From: Mikania micrantha
Lineage: Eukaryota > Streptophyta > Magnoliopsida > Asterales > Asteraceae
Assembly: GCA_009363875.1 (NCBI GenBank)
Contig: CM018691.1
Location: 44,265,399 to 44,329,398 of the forward strand
DNA: 64,000 nucleotides
Direction: 5' to 3'
Shown here: piece by piece, positions 22,984-34,120 of the stretch
How the letters are laid out: each line of letters starts with the position of its first letter
Numbering within the stretch: the stretch's first letter is position 1
Notes under the pieces: model-generated
What the model was told of the DNA's origin: nothing
The model's database searches: none
Seen by the model: the letters and a program-made list of their open reading frames with translations, nothing else
Position numbers and translations under genes: made by a program

Positions 22984-24844
22984 AAACCTATTCATACTGA
23001 GGAACTGATAGATTTCCTTTACACAATAGAGGTAGCTGACAGTTTGCAAATCACAGTACACACTATACTTAGAAACTTCCGATTAATACTAAACGATCAA
23101 TCATTCACCGTCAATTTGATACCAATGGAATTTGTAGTTTTGACATAATAATAGGAACAGACCGACTATCCCTTAACCAGGTTGAGATAGTCTGTTCTGA
23201 GAAGCTACTTCGTATTCCGATGACAAACGATCTAGTGTTAGAAGTACGGGGATAGCAAGAAAAAAGCAGTGTCAAGATAATTTCATGCATGGAAGCGCGT
23301 AAGTGTTTGAGGAAGCAGTGTTCAGCCTTCCTAAGGAGAAGAAAGAGATCAGCATGTGCGAGTAGTGTAGGAGTACACGGAAGTGTTTCTCGATGATCTA
23401 CCAGGATTGCTACCGGCACGTCCGCTAGAATTCCGTATAGACTTTATTCCTGGAGCAAATCCTGTAGCTAAGTCTCCTTATAGATTAGCACTATCTGAGA
23501 TGTAGGAAGTGTCAAACCTGTTTCAGGAATTACTAAATAAATTTTTCATCCGACTGAGCTACTCGTCGTGGGAAGCTACGGTTCTGTTCGTGAAAAATGA
23601 GGATGGATCCTTTCGGATGTGCATGGATTTCAGAGAATTGAACAAGTTGACCATCAAGAATCAATATTCATTACCAAGGATTGATGAGTTTTTTAACTAG
23701 TGGCAAGCAGCACGATACTTCTCGAAGATCGATCTACATTCTGGTTATCATCCTCTTAGGATTCAAGACGAAGACGTTACGAAAACGGATTTCCGAACCA
23801 GATACGGGAACTACGAATTTATGGTGATGCCCTAATGAATGACAAACGCACTAGCGGTATTCATGGACCCTATGAACCGCGTGTGCAAGCAGTACATGGA
23901 TCAGTTTGTTATTGCCTTCATTGATGGCATTCTTATTTATTCCAAGAGTGAAGCTGAACACGAGCAACATCTTAGGAAGATCTTGGAACTATTAAAGAAC
24001 GAACAACTCTATGCAAAATTATTAAAGTGTGAATTTTGGCTGTGAGAAGTTCAGTTCTTGGGTCATGTGATTAACAGTGAAGGAATTCATGTAGACCATG
24101 CCAAGATCAAAGCAATCAAGAACTGGATGCTTCGACAACGCCAAAGGAGATGCGGTCATTTATGGGTTTGGCGGGTTATTATAGAAGGTTTATTTCAAAC
24201 TTTTCTAATATAATTTTGCCTCTCACCAAGTTGACTTAGAAGAGGGAACCTTTTTTTGGGAGTTGAAACAAGAAGATGCTTTCCAAACATTGAAGCAGAA
24301 GTTGTGCAATGCTCCAATATTAACTCTCCCTTCTAGTAATGATGACTTTGTAGTATATTGTAATGCTTCCCATCAGGGGCTCGGTTGCGTGCTCACGCAA
24401 TGAGACAACGTTATCGCCTACACTTCAAGACAATTGAAGATACACGAGATGAACTGCATGACACACGATATAGAACTGGGAGCAATAGTCTTCGCTTTGA
24501 AGAATTGGAGACATTACCTTTCCGGCACTAAGTGTACCATCTTTACTGATCACAAGAGTTTACAACACATATTCGATTAGAAGGAGCTAAACATGCGACA
24601 TCGACGTTGGGTTGAATTTCTCAAATGATTATGACTATGTGATCAAGTACCATCCGGGCAAGGCGAATGTCATAGCTGATGCTTTGAGTCAGAAGGAAAG
24701 AGTTAAGCCATTGCGCGTTACAGCAATGGGGATGGCGGTACAAACGAGCTTGCGTGATCAAATTATACAAGCCCAAGAACAGATGGTAGAACAAGGAAAC
24801 CTGATGAAAGAACTTGACTGTGGTGCTGAAAGATAGTTTGAATA
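22984..24844 (+). pseudogene. gypsy protease-RT-RNase H fragment, heavily decayed
   Basis: Begins inside the protease (IEVADSLQITVHTILRNFRL at about 23025). It runs through the linker (KIISCMEARKCLRK), RT (FRMCMDFRELNKLTIKNQYS at about 23617) and RNase H (about 24350-24590) to the tether (YHPGKANVIADALS at about 24650). The catalytic FIDD reads FIDG (23918-23929), and there are many stops and frameshifts. The frame ends at about 24844, just before the part where relatives continue to integrase. That integrase is found at 30662 in the same orientation, so this is the left half of a split element. The gag half is missing: a copia LTR abuts the left side. Confidence 0.9.
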
Positions 24845-24872
24845 ACCAAGTCCTGCAACCTCAATCCATCCC

Positions 24873-27779
24873 TGTCACACATCCAAATTTCGACATGCAG
24901 TGTCAGACCACGCGGGTGTGACGTGGCCAGGATCATAGCTCTTGGTCATATAGAACAACTCTATATGAGTTACACAACCATACAGTTTTACAAATCAGTC
25001 AAGTTTCATAAATATGCAGCGGAATAGTTTAAATTGTTTGCAGCGGAAATGTAGATTGTATCCGACACTATATGTTTAACATTGTTTAAATCTCATAAAT
25101 AAAAACGTAAGCCTAGGATTGGAGTCTATATGCAAGCAGACTCTCTTGTGCATCTCCGTGTTCGTCCTAGCTCGTGCTGTTCAGTTACCTGAGAATACAT
25201 GCTAAAATATGTCAACATATAGTTGGTGAGTTCACAGGTTTAAGTATTTGAAAAAAGTAAAACAGATATGTACTAGGTCTGTTAAATTGTTTTGTTGGAT
25301 CTACGATCCGAGGTGTGTCAGGTTATCTTTACCAAAACTTGACTGTTTCCTTTGCCTCCATGGGTCATCGCGGAACCCAAATCAACATCGATATTACACT
25401 CGTTATGACCTCCAGTCAACATTGGTGCCGAGTGGGGCTAGTCAAACCCATTAGTACTACGTAATAACGACTCGTTTGTTACACAACTAACGGTAAGAAT
25501 AATGAGGACTTGTGGCGATAATAGATGCACACGAAAAGTTGTTTTACAGCATACCAGTCATATATCTAAAACAGTTGCATTGTATTTTCACCCCAAAAGT
25601 TTAGTAAAACAGTTAAAGAGTAAAGTGGGGCCGTAAACTCACCTGAGTTTAGTAGCGTGTTCTTCACGTGAACGGTATAGTGCGCCTTTTAGCGGTTACC
25701 TATCTCACATAGGTGTTATGAGATGGTGTTCATATTCGTGTGGGTGTCACAGGACCGTATTCGTGTCCAAATAACTCTAAGTTGCTATGTGGGTCGCGTT
25801 GACCGTGTTGACCGAGTTTGACCTAACGACCCGTTAGTGATGTGTTAAGTTCAAGTGATCGTTTAACGTGTGATGTATGTGAGCACATAGATTGCATTCA
25901 TGGGATAACTTACTATTTATATTAAGTTTCCGTTTTAGGAAAGTTTCCAATTTACGCAAGTCATACGTGAAGTTATCTTTTTATTATTCTAGCATGTTTA
26001 TTAATCCTATATAATCATGTTATTACATTGCACATAGTTACACGTTGTCAAGTAAGCATACATTGCATGTTAAAGTTTATAACTATAGTAAGTTTTCATA
26101 TCTAGCATGTTTCATTCCTTAACATCATATGATACTTATCATTAAGTTATAACAAGTCACCTCATGTCATTTATCATCATATCTCATGTTAAATAATCAC
26201 ATTTCATCAAGATTCCTAAATAAAGTTTCTATTTGTAGAACTTGTAACAAGTATACGTATAAATCAAACTTATCTAATATCAATATCTTGATTCCAAATA
26301 ATCGTTTAAGCATGCTTGCTAAGACCAAAACATCATCATTCATTGGTTTGTCGTAATAAAGTTACTATTTATAGTAACTTATGTAAAAATCTCTATTTTC
26401 AAGATTCATTGCATCATTAACAACTATTATTGACATATCAAGTTCAAATAATCATGTTAGACATACAAATAATATCAATCTCAACATCCTTTGCACATTT
26501 GTAACTTAAAAGTTACTATTTATAGAAATAATGGTATAATTTACCTATTTTAACAATCCCAACAACTCTAATGCATCAATATTCATCATGATAGTTTAAA
26601 ATTATCAGTTTAAACATAAACCATAGATCTAAACACATGCATGTTGCCATTTCACCATTTTTCACTATTTTATAACATTAAAGTTACTAAAAATGGAAAT
26701 ATTTGCAAGTAATCATTTCTTGACTAAATCGACCATCCTCGATCATGTAAATCATCACAAATATCATTTATAATCATGTTTTCATATTCAAAATCATGTA
26801 AACCCACTTAGATCTTACATGCATCATCAAATCATTTTAGAACATCAAAATCCGTAGTTATAACATCAAACCCAGATCTAAAACATTTAAAATTCGTGCA
26901 TGTGTAGATCTTGTGTGTGCATGTGGGTGATTGGCCTTGCATGTGGGTTTTGTGGTGATTTTAAGCTACATGGGTCATAGATCTACCTTCTATAGCTCCA
27001 AGAATCCTGCAATGAAGCGTGAACAGCAGCTACACGACCTCAAACTCCCCAGCTAATGGCCTCTTGGTGGTTGAAAGTGGTGTTGAGAGTGATATCAAGC
27101 TCGCAATCTTCTTCTTCAAGCTTCTAACCTTCAACAATGGCTTCCACCAGGGATTTCTTGAGTGATTATGGTGTTGGAAGGTTGAAAACAGAGGTTTTGG
27201 GGAGTTCAAATCGAAAAATTTTGCGTCTGGGAATGAATAAAATTATGGTAGTAGCGTAATGATGGTCTTGGGTAGATAAAAAGATTTTTCTGCAATTTTA
27301 TGCTGCCAGGCGTACCGCCTGTCGAGGTCCCTTGGAGCCTAGGCGTAGTGTGCGAGACAACCGTCTACGGGCATCCCTTTCCCTTTCGCTCGCACCACCA
27401 GGAGTGGAGCATTAGGTTAGGCGTACCACCTGCACCCTTGGTTAGGCCCAATTTGGCCCATTTTCATGTTTTGGCCCATTTTTCGCGTATTTCACGATTA
27501 CGATCATTGTTTTGAGATTTGTGAACATCGTTCTAACTGTTTTAGGTTCCCTATAACCTAAGTGTTGTGTAATTAGGTTGTGGTTCGTTTATTTCACCAA
27601 CGTTCGTTATTCAAGACACGTGCGAGTGTTTCATGATAATTCCTCGAATTATCGGTATGTTGTGTGTGTTTGGACTGTTGTGCCATGTGTCACACTAAAT
27701 TTCACTAATTCTAGTTCCACGTATGTAATAATAATATAATATACAATGAATGTTGACGTGGAAAATACGAGGTGTCACA
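24873..27779 (-). repeat. solo gypsy LTR (2.9 kb), target duplication ATCCC
   Basis: Plus-strand ends TGTCACAC...GGTGTCACA. On the minus strand it reads TGTGACACC...GTGTGACA, the usual gypsy orientation. It is flanked on both sides by ATCCC (24868-24872 and 27780-27784), a perfect 5-bp target duplication, so a complete LTR remained after recombination. It inserted in the accessory-ORF region of a copia fragment. A segment near 27310-27440 with ggcgtaccgcc also occurs in the LTR at 32680-34120, so the two are related. No coding content. Confidence 0.93.
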
Positions 27780-29943
27780 ATCCCAATGCATGCACCTTCG
27801 CTAGAAGGTTCCCCAAACATTCCACCTACTTCCACTACACCTACCTTCTCAAGCCAAGCTTTTCAAGAACTGTCAAACCCACTTCTTAATACCCATCTCA
27901 CCACCTTCTTCACCAACTTTACCAAAGATTTCCTTAACACCCAAAAGTTACAACTGGACCTACTAAAAGTTTCAGTAGATTCCAAAATTTCGTCATTACA
28001 ACATGAGGTTGCTAATCATACTCTTTTTCTGGTGTCTCTAACATGAAATAGCCCCTCCTCTTCCTTGGTTCAAGGAACAGGATGATGAAGCCAAAAAGAG
28101 GGAGAATGAAAGGCTCTTTCCTGCAACCCAAGCTGCCAAGAGGGATGAAGATAAAACTGAGTAGAGACGAATGAAGGAAATAAGATTGAAGAATCAGGAG
28201 GCACTTTTCAATGCTGCATTAGATCAGCAGTTTCAGACTGAGGCTGCCAAGGCCAGCTCTAAGAAAAACAAAAGGAAGCTGAAGCTCAAGTGGAAAATAG
28301 AGCATCTGGGGTGAGCAGAAAACCCAAAGCCACAAAATCAGCTCTCATTGAGCCAACAAAACTCACAACCACTGCCCCCTCTTCCTTTGCCTCCACCACT
28401 CAAGACATACCAATTCAAACTGAGTCTGTCCAATCTGAACATAACCCAATCTCTCCCAAACAAACATCTCCTACTATATCTATCCCTTCTTCAAATATAC
28501 AAACAAATAAAGAAAGCTCACCTACCCTTTCTCCCAATTCTGCCTCTCAAACCCTTCTAGAACTATCTTCACATACCTCACTTCCCACTATTCTAAATGC
28601 ATCCAAAATAAGCCAAAAACCAGCTCCCATAAGCACACAGTCTTTCATAAGGAGATAGAAACGTGTGGCCAGAAAATCCAAAACCCCCACCAATAAACCT
28701 AAGAAACCTTTAACTCTCAATCAAGAACTAAGCTCAGACTTAAATGATGATCAGCTCATTGCCTCTCTTATTCCAAGAAAGAGAAGGCTTATATTGGCTG
28801 ATGATGGTGAGTCTGACTTACCTAAAACCACCAAAGCTCCCTCACCAATAAAGTCAGCTGATGTTGAAGCTGAAAAAATCACAAACCTCTCCTTTAAAAG
28901 AATCCTATTCTCCTGTAATGTAATTCCCCTCAGATGAAGACCTTAAAGAGATAAAGAATAAAGAAACTGAAAAGGAAAACAAGATCTTAGCAGATCTGGA
29001 AGCCATTGGTCTCTCAGAAGATGAATAGGTCAAAGCCTATCAGGAACAAATAGCCTGGATGGATCAGCAACAAGATGAAGCTTATCAGACTGAGAGGGAG
29101 CTGCTGATCAAGTTTCTGCTGAATAAGGTAAGTATAAAGTTGAAACCTTCAGTAACTAGGATATCAAGAAATGAAGCTGAGGAACTCTCTAAAACAATAA
29201 AGGCAGACATCAAGAAGAAAAAGACAACTGAGCAGAGAAAAAGAATAAAACACATTCTCATCCAAAATCAATGGGGACCAAAGAACACGATAATGAGATG
29301 GAGAGATGACATACTATTTGATGAATGGTCAAAATTCAAAAGAGAAAACAGTGATCATCCTAAGCTTTGGAAAGAAGCCACATCATCTTCTCCCACTATA
29401 GTGTCCAAGCTCAAGAATGCAAATCCAAGAACAATGCTTGACCATCTGCTTAATGATCCAATGAGAAGTCTAGGTGTTGGGTCTGTGGAGTCTCCACCTG
29501 TTGTCCACTTCAGACCTTGGGTTGAAATTGAGAAGGAAATTCTTCCTAATCTTCTGAGGAATTATGAGCCTCATCAGCATGTTGTAGGGAAGAAAGTACT
29601 TGACTCAAGGGATCAAGTAAAAAGAAGAGAAATAATTCACTGGCCTGCTGGAGCTCCTCTTCCTTTGGGTCCTTCTCCTAAATCCCAACCCCTTCAGATC
29701 ACAAATTCCAGAGCTAGACTAAAGAGAAGGTTCTATGACCCTGTCTCCAAAAGTATGATCATTAAGAGATACAATGAATCAAGGACATTCTTCTCAGATT
29801 GGGATGAAATTGTCAAGCTACCAATTCATGATATGAAGGAACTGCAACATACGACTCTAGAAAATGCTGAAATAGAATATGAAGTCCAGAAGTATGTGCG
29901 GACTCTTAGAAATAAAATAGGTTTGGCATTAAGGCAAAAATAA
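27780..29943 (+). pseudogene. accessory retrotransposon ORF, second copy, broken
   Basis: Readable plus-strand protein in several pieces. First a Ser/Thr/Pro-rich and helical N-terminal part (about 27785-28044), then a charged helical block (28050-28280, one TAG). A long Ser/Thr/Pro-rich linker follows (28290-28655), then a basic segment (28665-28935). The best preserved part is a 294-codon open frame at 29059-29943. It has a basic helical start and a conserved-looking C-terminal block (VVHFRPWVEIEKEILPNLL, IHWPAGAPLPLGPSPK, RRFYDPVSKSMIIKRYNE). A purine tract and LTR follow the stop, so this is the last ORF of a copia element, after pol. It resembles the ORF at 14797-17355 in layout (linker plus C-terminal block). 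Function unknown. Confidence 0.75.
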
Positions 29944-29965
29944 AAGGTTCTGGCTTCATCAGTCC

Positions 29966-29975
29966 AGAGGGAGAT
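29966..29975 (+). other. polypurine tract
   Basis: agagggagat lies directly before the TGTTGG that starts the LTR, 23 bases after the accessory ORF stop. Confidence 0.85.
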
Positions 29976-30661
29976 TGTTGGAAAATAAGGACTGATGAGC
30001 AAAACCATTGAAGCCAAACAAATGAATAAAACCGCGGATTAACCAACCGCGGATATTTTCTCTTTCGGATACTTTCTCTTCCGAATGCAGAACTACTGAA
30101 CTTTAGCATCAGAAGCTCAACAGCGGAAGATTCACAAAAGAACTACCGCAGACCTCCTTGACTTCGGAAGATAATAGCTGAACCTAATCCCTTCGAAAGA
30201 CAACCAATGCTTCGGAAGACAACCTCTGATTAAATAATAACTAATGTTTAATCAGCTTTCAACAAACACCTTTCGAAAGAATAACCACTGAAATTCTATT
30301 TAACTATCTCAACCTCTGAAGAACTGAAGACTTCTGAAGACTCATTATTTCATGGTTGTTGACTTTGTATTAGTTGTACTCTTATGATGATTCAGTATCT
30401 GTAACGGTGTTAGCTATTTGTTTTATTACTTCTTTGTCTTGTAAAATTGAATGTTGGGTATTTAAACCCCAACATTCCCTGAAATAATCGAATTACATTC
30501 CCCCAAAATTCCTTGTGTTGTTATTATGTTTTCTCTCTTTCTAGAAAAAACTAAACAACCAAAAATAACTAAGTGTTAAACTTTAGAGGGAGCTAATGCC
30601 AAAGCTTTGACCTTGTGTCTAAAGTCTTTGTTCCTGGTTGTATAGCCTCTCCAAGTTTTCA
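29976..30661 (+). repeat. copia 3' LTR (about 690 bp) with CGGAAGA words
   Basis: Starts TGTTGGAAAA after the polypurine tract. The gypsy frame resumes at about 30662, so the LTR probably ends with TTTTCA there, though AACA at 30474 is an alternative end. It carries repeated CTTCGGAAGA, CTTCCGAA and CTTCGAAAGA words (30060-30330) and two copies of CCGCGGAT (30030-30055). Confidence 0.7.
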
Positions 30662-31512
30662 ATGCTCATCCTCGATGAGGCGCACAAGACCCAATACTCT
30701 GTGAATCCAGGCACCGATAAAATGTACCAAGACCATTGTAGATTCTATTTGTGTCCTGGGATAAAGAATGACATAGCTGAATACGTCGGTCGGTGTTTAA
30801 CATGTGCGAAAATTAAGGCGGAACACCAAAATTCGTCTGGCTTATCGAAACAACCTGAGATTCCGCAATGGAAGTGGGAAAAGTAGCCATGGACTTTATT
30901 ACAAAGTTACCTCGCACTTCTAGCGGTCATGATACGATTTGGGTCATCATCGATCGATTGACCAAATATGCTCATTTGTTTCCTATGCGTGAGAATTTTA
31001 CAATGGATAAGTTTGCAAGGTTGTATATAAACGAAATAGTAGTACGACATGGTGTGCCACTGCAATTATTTCCAACCGAGACAGTCGATTCACATCATGG
31101 TTCTGGAAATCATTACTAGGGACAAGCTTAAACTTGAGTACTGATTATCATCCATAAATGGATGGTCAAATTGAATGTACTATTCAAACCCTAGAGGATA
31201 AGCTAAGAACGTGTGTCATAGATTTTGCTGGGAACTGGGACTCGCACCTACCACTGATAGAATTCTCTTACAACAATAGCTACCATAGTAGTATTGGATG
31301 GCCGCCATTCGAGGCACTATTTGGTAGGAAATTTCTGTCGTAGGTCTGTTCGACCGAAGTAGGAGATAATCGAATAATTGGGCCTGAGCTTATACAAGAG
31401 ACCACTGATAAGATCGCTCAAATTCAACAGAAATTACAAACTACTAGAAGCCACCAAAAGGGCTATGCAGACAAACGTCCTAACCCATTAGAATTTCAAG
31501 TGGGAGACAAAG
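30662..31512 (+). pseudogene. gypsy integrase fragment (right half of split element)
   Basis: Resumes the gypsy element left at 24844. It has the integrase zinc region (VGRCLTCAKIKAEH), the core with WVIIDRLTKYAH, a damaged DRDSRF region (a frameshift near 31075), ECTIQTLEDKL at the catalytic Glu and the downstream NNSYHSSIGWPPFEAL block. Stops are at TAG 30885-30887 and others. It breaks at about 31512 within a conserved segment (LEFQVGD) and joins a gypsy RT fragment on the opposite strand. No chromodomain remains. Confidence 0.88.
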
Positions 31513-32570
31513 ACATGAATCGTCGATAATAGCCTACCAAGATTAGGAATTGTCGCACCTCAGTTTGGGTCTTTGGTGCTTCCTAGTTCTTGATGGCCTC
31601 TATCTTGGATTTATCCACATGTATTACTTGTTCATTAACAACATGTCCCAAAAATAGTACTTCTCGAATCCAGAAGTCGCATTTGGAGAGCTTAGCATAC
31701 AGCTTCTTTTGCCATAAGAGTTCAAGAGCCAATTGAATATGCTATTTGTGTTCTTCCTGAGTCTTTGAGTAGATGAGTATATCATCTATGAAGACAATGA
31801 TGAACTTATATAGATAGGGTTTGGACACGTTATTCATGAGGTTTATGAATACCGCAGGTGCATTAGTCAGCCCAAATGGCATGGCCAAAAACTCGTAATG
31901 GCCATACCGAGTGCGGAAAGATGTATTTGGGATATCTTCTTCTTGGATCCTCAGTTTATGGTACCCAGATCGCAAATCGGTCTTAGAGTAGTAACTCGAC
32001 CCTTGCAGTTGATCGAACAGATCATCGATGCGAGGTAAAGGGTAACGGTTCTTGATTGTCACTTTGTTCAATTCACGGTAGTCGATGCACATGCGGAACG
32101 TACCGTCCTTCTTCTTCACAAACAAGACAGGAGCTCCCCACGGTGAGAAGCTTGGTCTAATGAAACCCTTGTCCAATGGCTCTTCCATTTGTTTGGACAG
32201 TTCCTGCATCTTCGAAGGTGCAAGTCGATAGCGTGATCGTGCGATAAGTGCTGCTTCCGGCGCGAGATCTATGCGGAACTCCACTTGTCGAGGTGGTGAT
32301 AGTCCTGGTAGATCCTATGGAATACATCGGGATAGTCACATACGACGGGGATGTCATCTAGTTTCTTCTCTTCTTTAGTCTTTTCGGTGATAAGCGCCAG
32401 TATGACTATGTATCCCTTTCGTAGGCATTTGTGAGCTTTCATGCACGAGATTATGTTAAGAGGAGTTCCGCTCCTTTCGCCATTGATGCTAATGGTTTCT
32501 GCACTAGGGAGATGTATGTGCACAATCTTATTTTGGCAAACTATCGTATAGGTTGTGAGTATGTGTTCTG
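31513..32570 (-). pseudogene. gypsy protease-RT fragment on minus strand
   Basis: Read from 32570 downward: protease end and linker (NIISCMKAHKCLRKG, KKLDDIPVVCDYPDVF), then after a frameshift near 32310 the RT. It contains FRMCIDYRELNKVTIKNRYP, TRYGHYEFLAMPFGLTNAPA and an intact FIDDILIYS, with one stop at 31742-31744. It continues to LGHVVNE and GYYRRFMS, where it ends at the inverted junction. The RT frame (32284-31742, 180 codons) is the best preserved RT in the window outside the left gypsy. The 5' side loses gag and leads to an LTR remnant in the same orientation. Confidence 0.88.
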
Positions 32571-32679
32571 TGGTGTGTTGCATCCCATACAACTCCAAGT
32601 GTCGGTGTGCACAACCGATGATTGCGTGTTGACTCGATGAATCGTTAGTGGCATGTTTGTTTTGTTTAGTTTGTTTCAT
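32571..32679. other. junction segment, unassigned
   Basis: About 110 bases between the protease fragment and LTR-like sequence. There is no coding match. It ends in GTGTCACA (32672-32679), which may be a remnant LTR edge. Confidence 0.35.
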
Positions 32680-34120
32680 GTGTCACATTAAAACTCAAAC
32701 TTTAGTAGGACGTCGTCAAGCATTCTACGACTCTAGCCATAATGACTTTCACCTAAGTCACGTATGAAATTGTATACGTTTCCAACTCTGGAAAGTTACC
32801 ACTTTTTGAAAAGTTTCTATTTTAGAAAAGTGTAGTTATGAAATCCCATTTCATAAAACTAATGAGTCTAGTATGTTTGTAAAAACCCATTTTAACACTT
32901 GAAGTATATCGTTTGCGCATAAATTACCATTTATGCCATTTTGCCAAAATAAAGTTTCCTTAAATAGTAAGTATTCGTTTAAAGGTCCGTTTTCAAAATT
33001 CAAAGTTTCCAAATATGTTAAAAATCATTTTTAAACATATTTCAATAGTTACAAATCATCAAAACATATTAAAACATCAAAATCCGTCTTTTGATTTACA
33101 AAAGTTTCCATAAATAGTAAGTTTGTCGCAAAACCGTATTTTCACAAAATCAAATACCCAAATGTTTTTCTAAGAACTCCAATATACATTTGACACCATC
33201 TAGACATGTCTAACATGTCTAGGTCATCACGAATCACCAACATGCAACTAAAAAGTTTCCTAATATAGTAAGTTGCATAAGATCATCAACCAATTAACCA
33301 GACCCAATCCTAGATGATTTCTATCATCATTCTTAGTCAAAATACATCAATAAACACTCAAGACCAACTGAAAATTCGTGCATGTGAGTGGATCGGATTT
33401 ACATGTGGTCAAACACACTTACATGTGTGTTTTTACACTTTGCATGTGCGATCTAACTATAGATAAGCATGTAAAACTACCTTAGAAGCTCTTAGATGGT
33501 GAGATTGAAGCTGAATTGGTAGCTTCCTTGCTTGTGCATGCATTATACTCCAAGGACTCCAAGAATGCCAAGAATTGGCTTGGGGAGTGATGGTAGGGGG
33601 CTAAGAACTGGTTTGCCAGTGTTTTGGCAGAGAAATTTCGTGTGGAGTTCGTCAAATGAGTGGAATAATTGAAACAAGTGGTTTGGGGTTCCTTTAATAA
33701 AAATTTTGCCTTCTGCTACAGGCATACCGCCCAGAATATTACAATCAGACGGCTCCTCAAAACCTCGTGTGTACCGCCCAAAGAGGTTGCATGGTCTCGG
33801 GCGTACCGCATGGTGATTCAGAGATATCAAATTGTTCTCGTCCAAGACTCGCGTACCGCCAAGGCCCAAGCCATGGCCCTTGGCGTACCACCTGGCTGGC
33901 TGGATGAGCCCTATTGGCCCAATTTAATCGTTTCAACTCGTTCTTTGATAATTCCTAGAATTATCAATGATAGTTTGTGTTTGTGTTTTACGAAGTGATT
34001 GCATGTTTTATTAGCCATAATCAACATGTAATGTACAATTCAATAATTCCTAGAATTATTGTTTTGTGTTCGAGTTTGCCACACTTGGTTTCTAAAACCA
34101 ATGTTTGAGGTACTGTCACA
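32680..34120 (-). repeat. truncated gypsy LTR, related to 24873-27779
   Basis: It shares ordered segments with the solo LTR at 24873: aaattcgtgcatgtg (33373), the gcataccgcc/gcgtaccgcc words (33722, 33803, 33851) and a string of short aaagtttcc / atagtaagt motifs. In minus orientation it would be the 5' LTR of the protease-RT fragment at 31513. Its right edge overlaps the TGTCACA that opens the next LTR. Confidence 0.6.

Noticed and set aside
32672..32679. GTGTCACA as an LTR end
   Set aside because: There is no purine tract, primer site or target duplication at this place. Kept only as a possible remnant edge.
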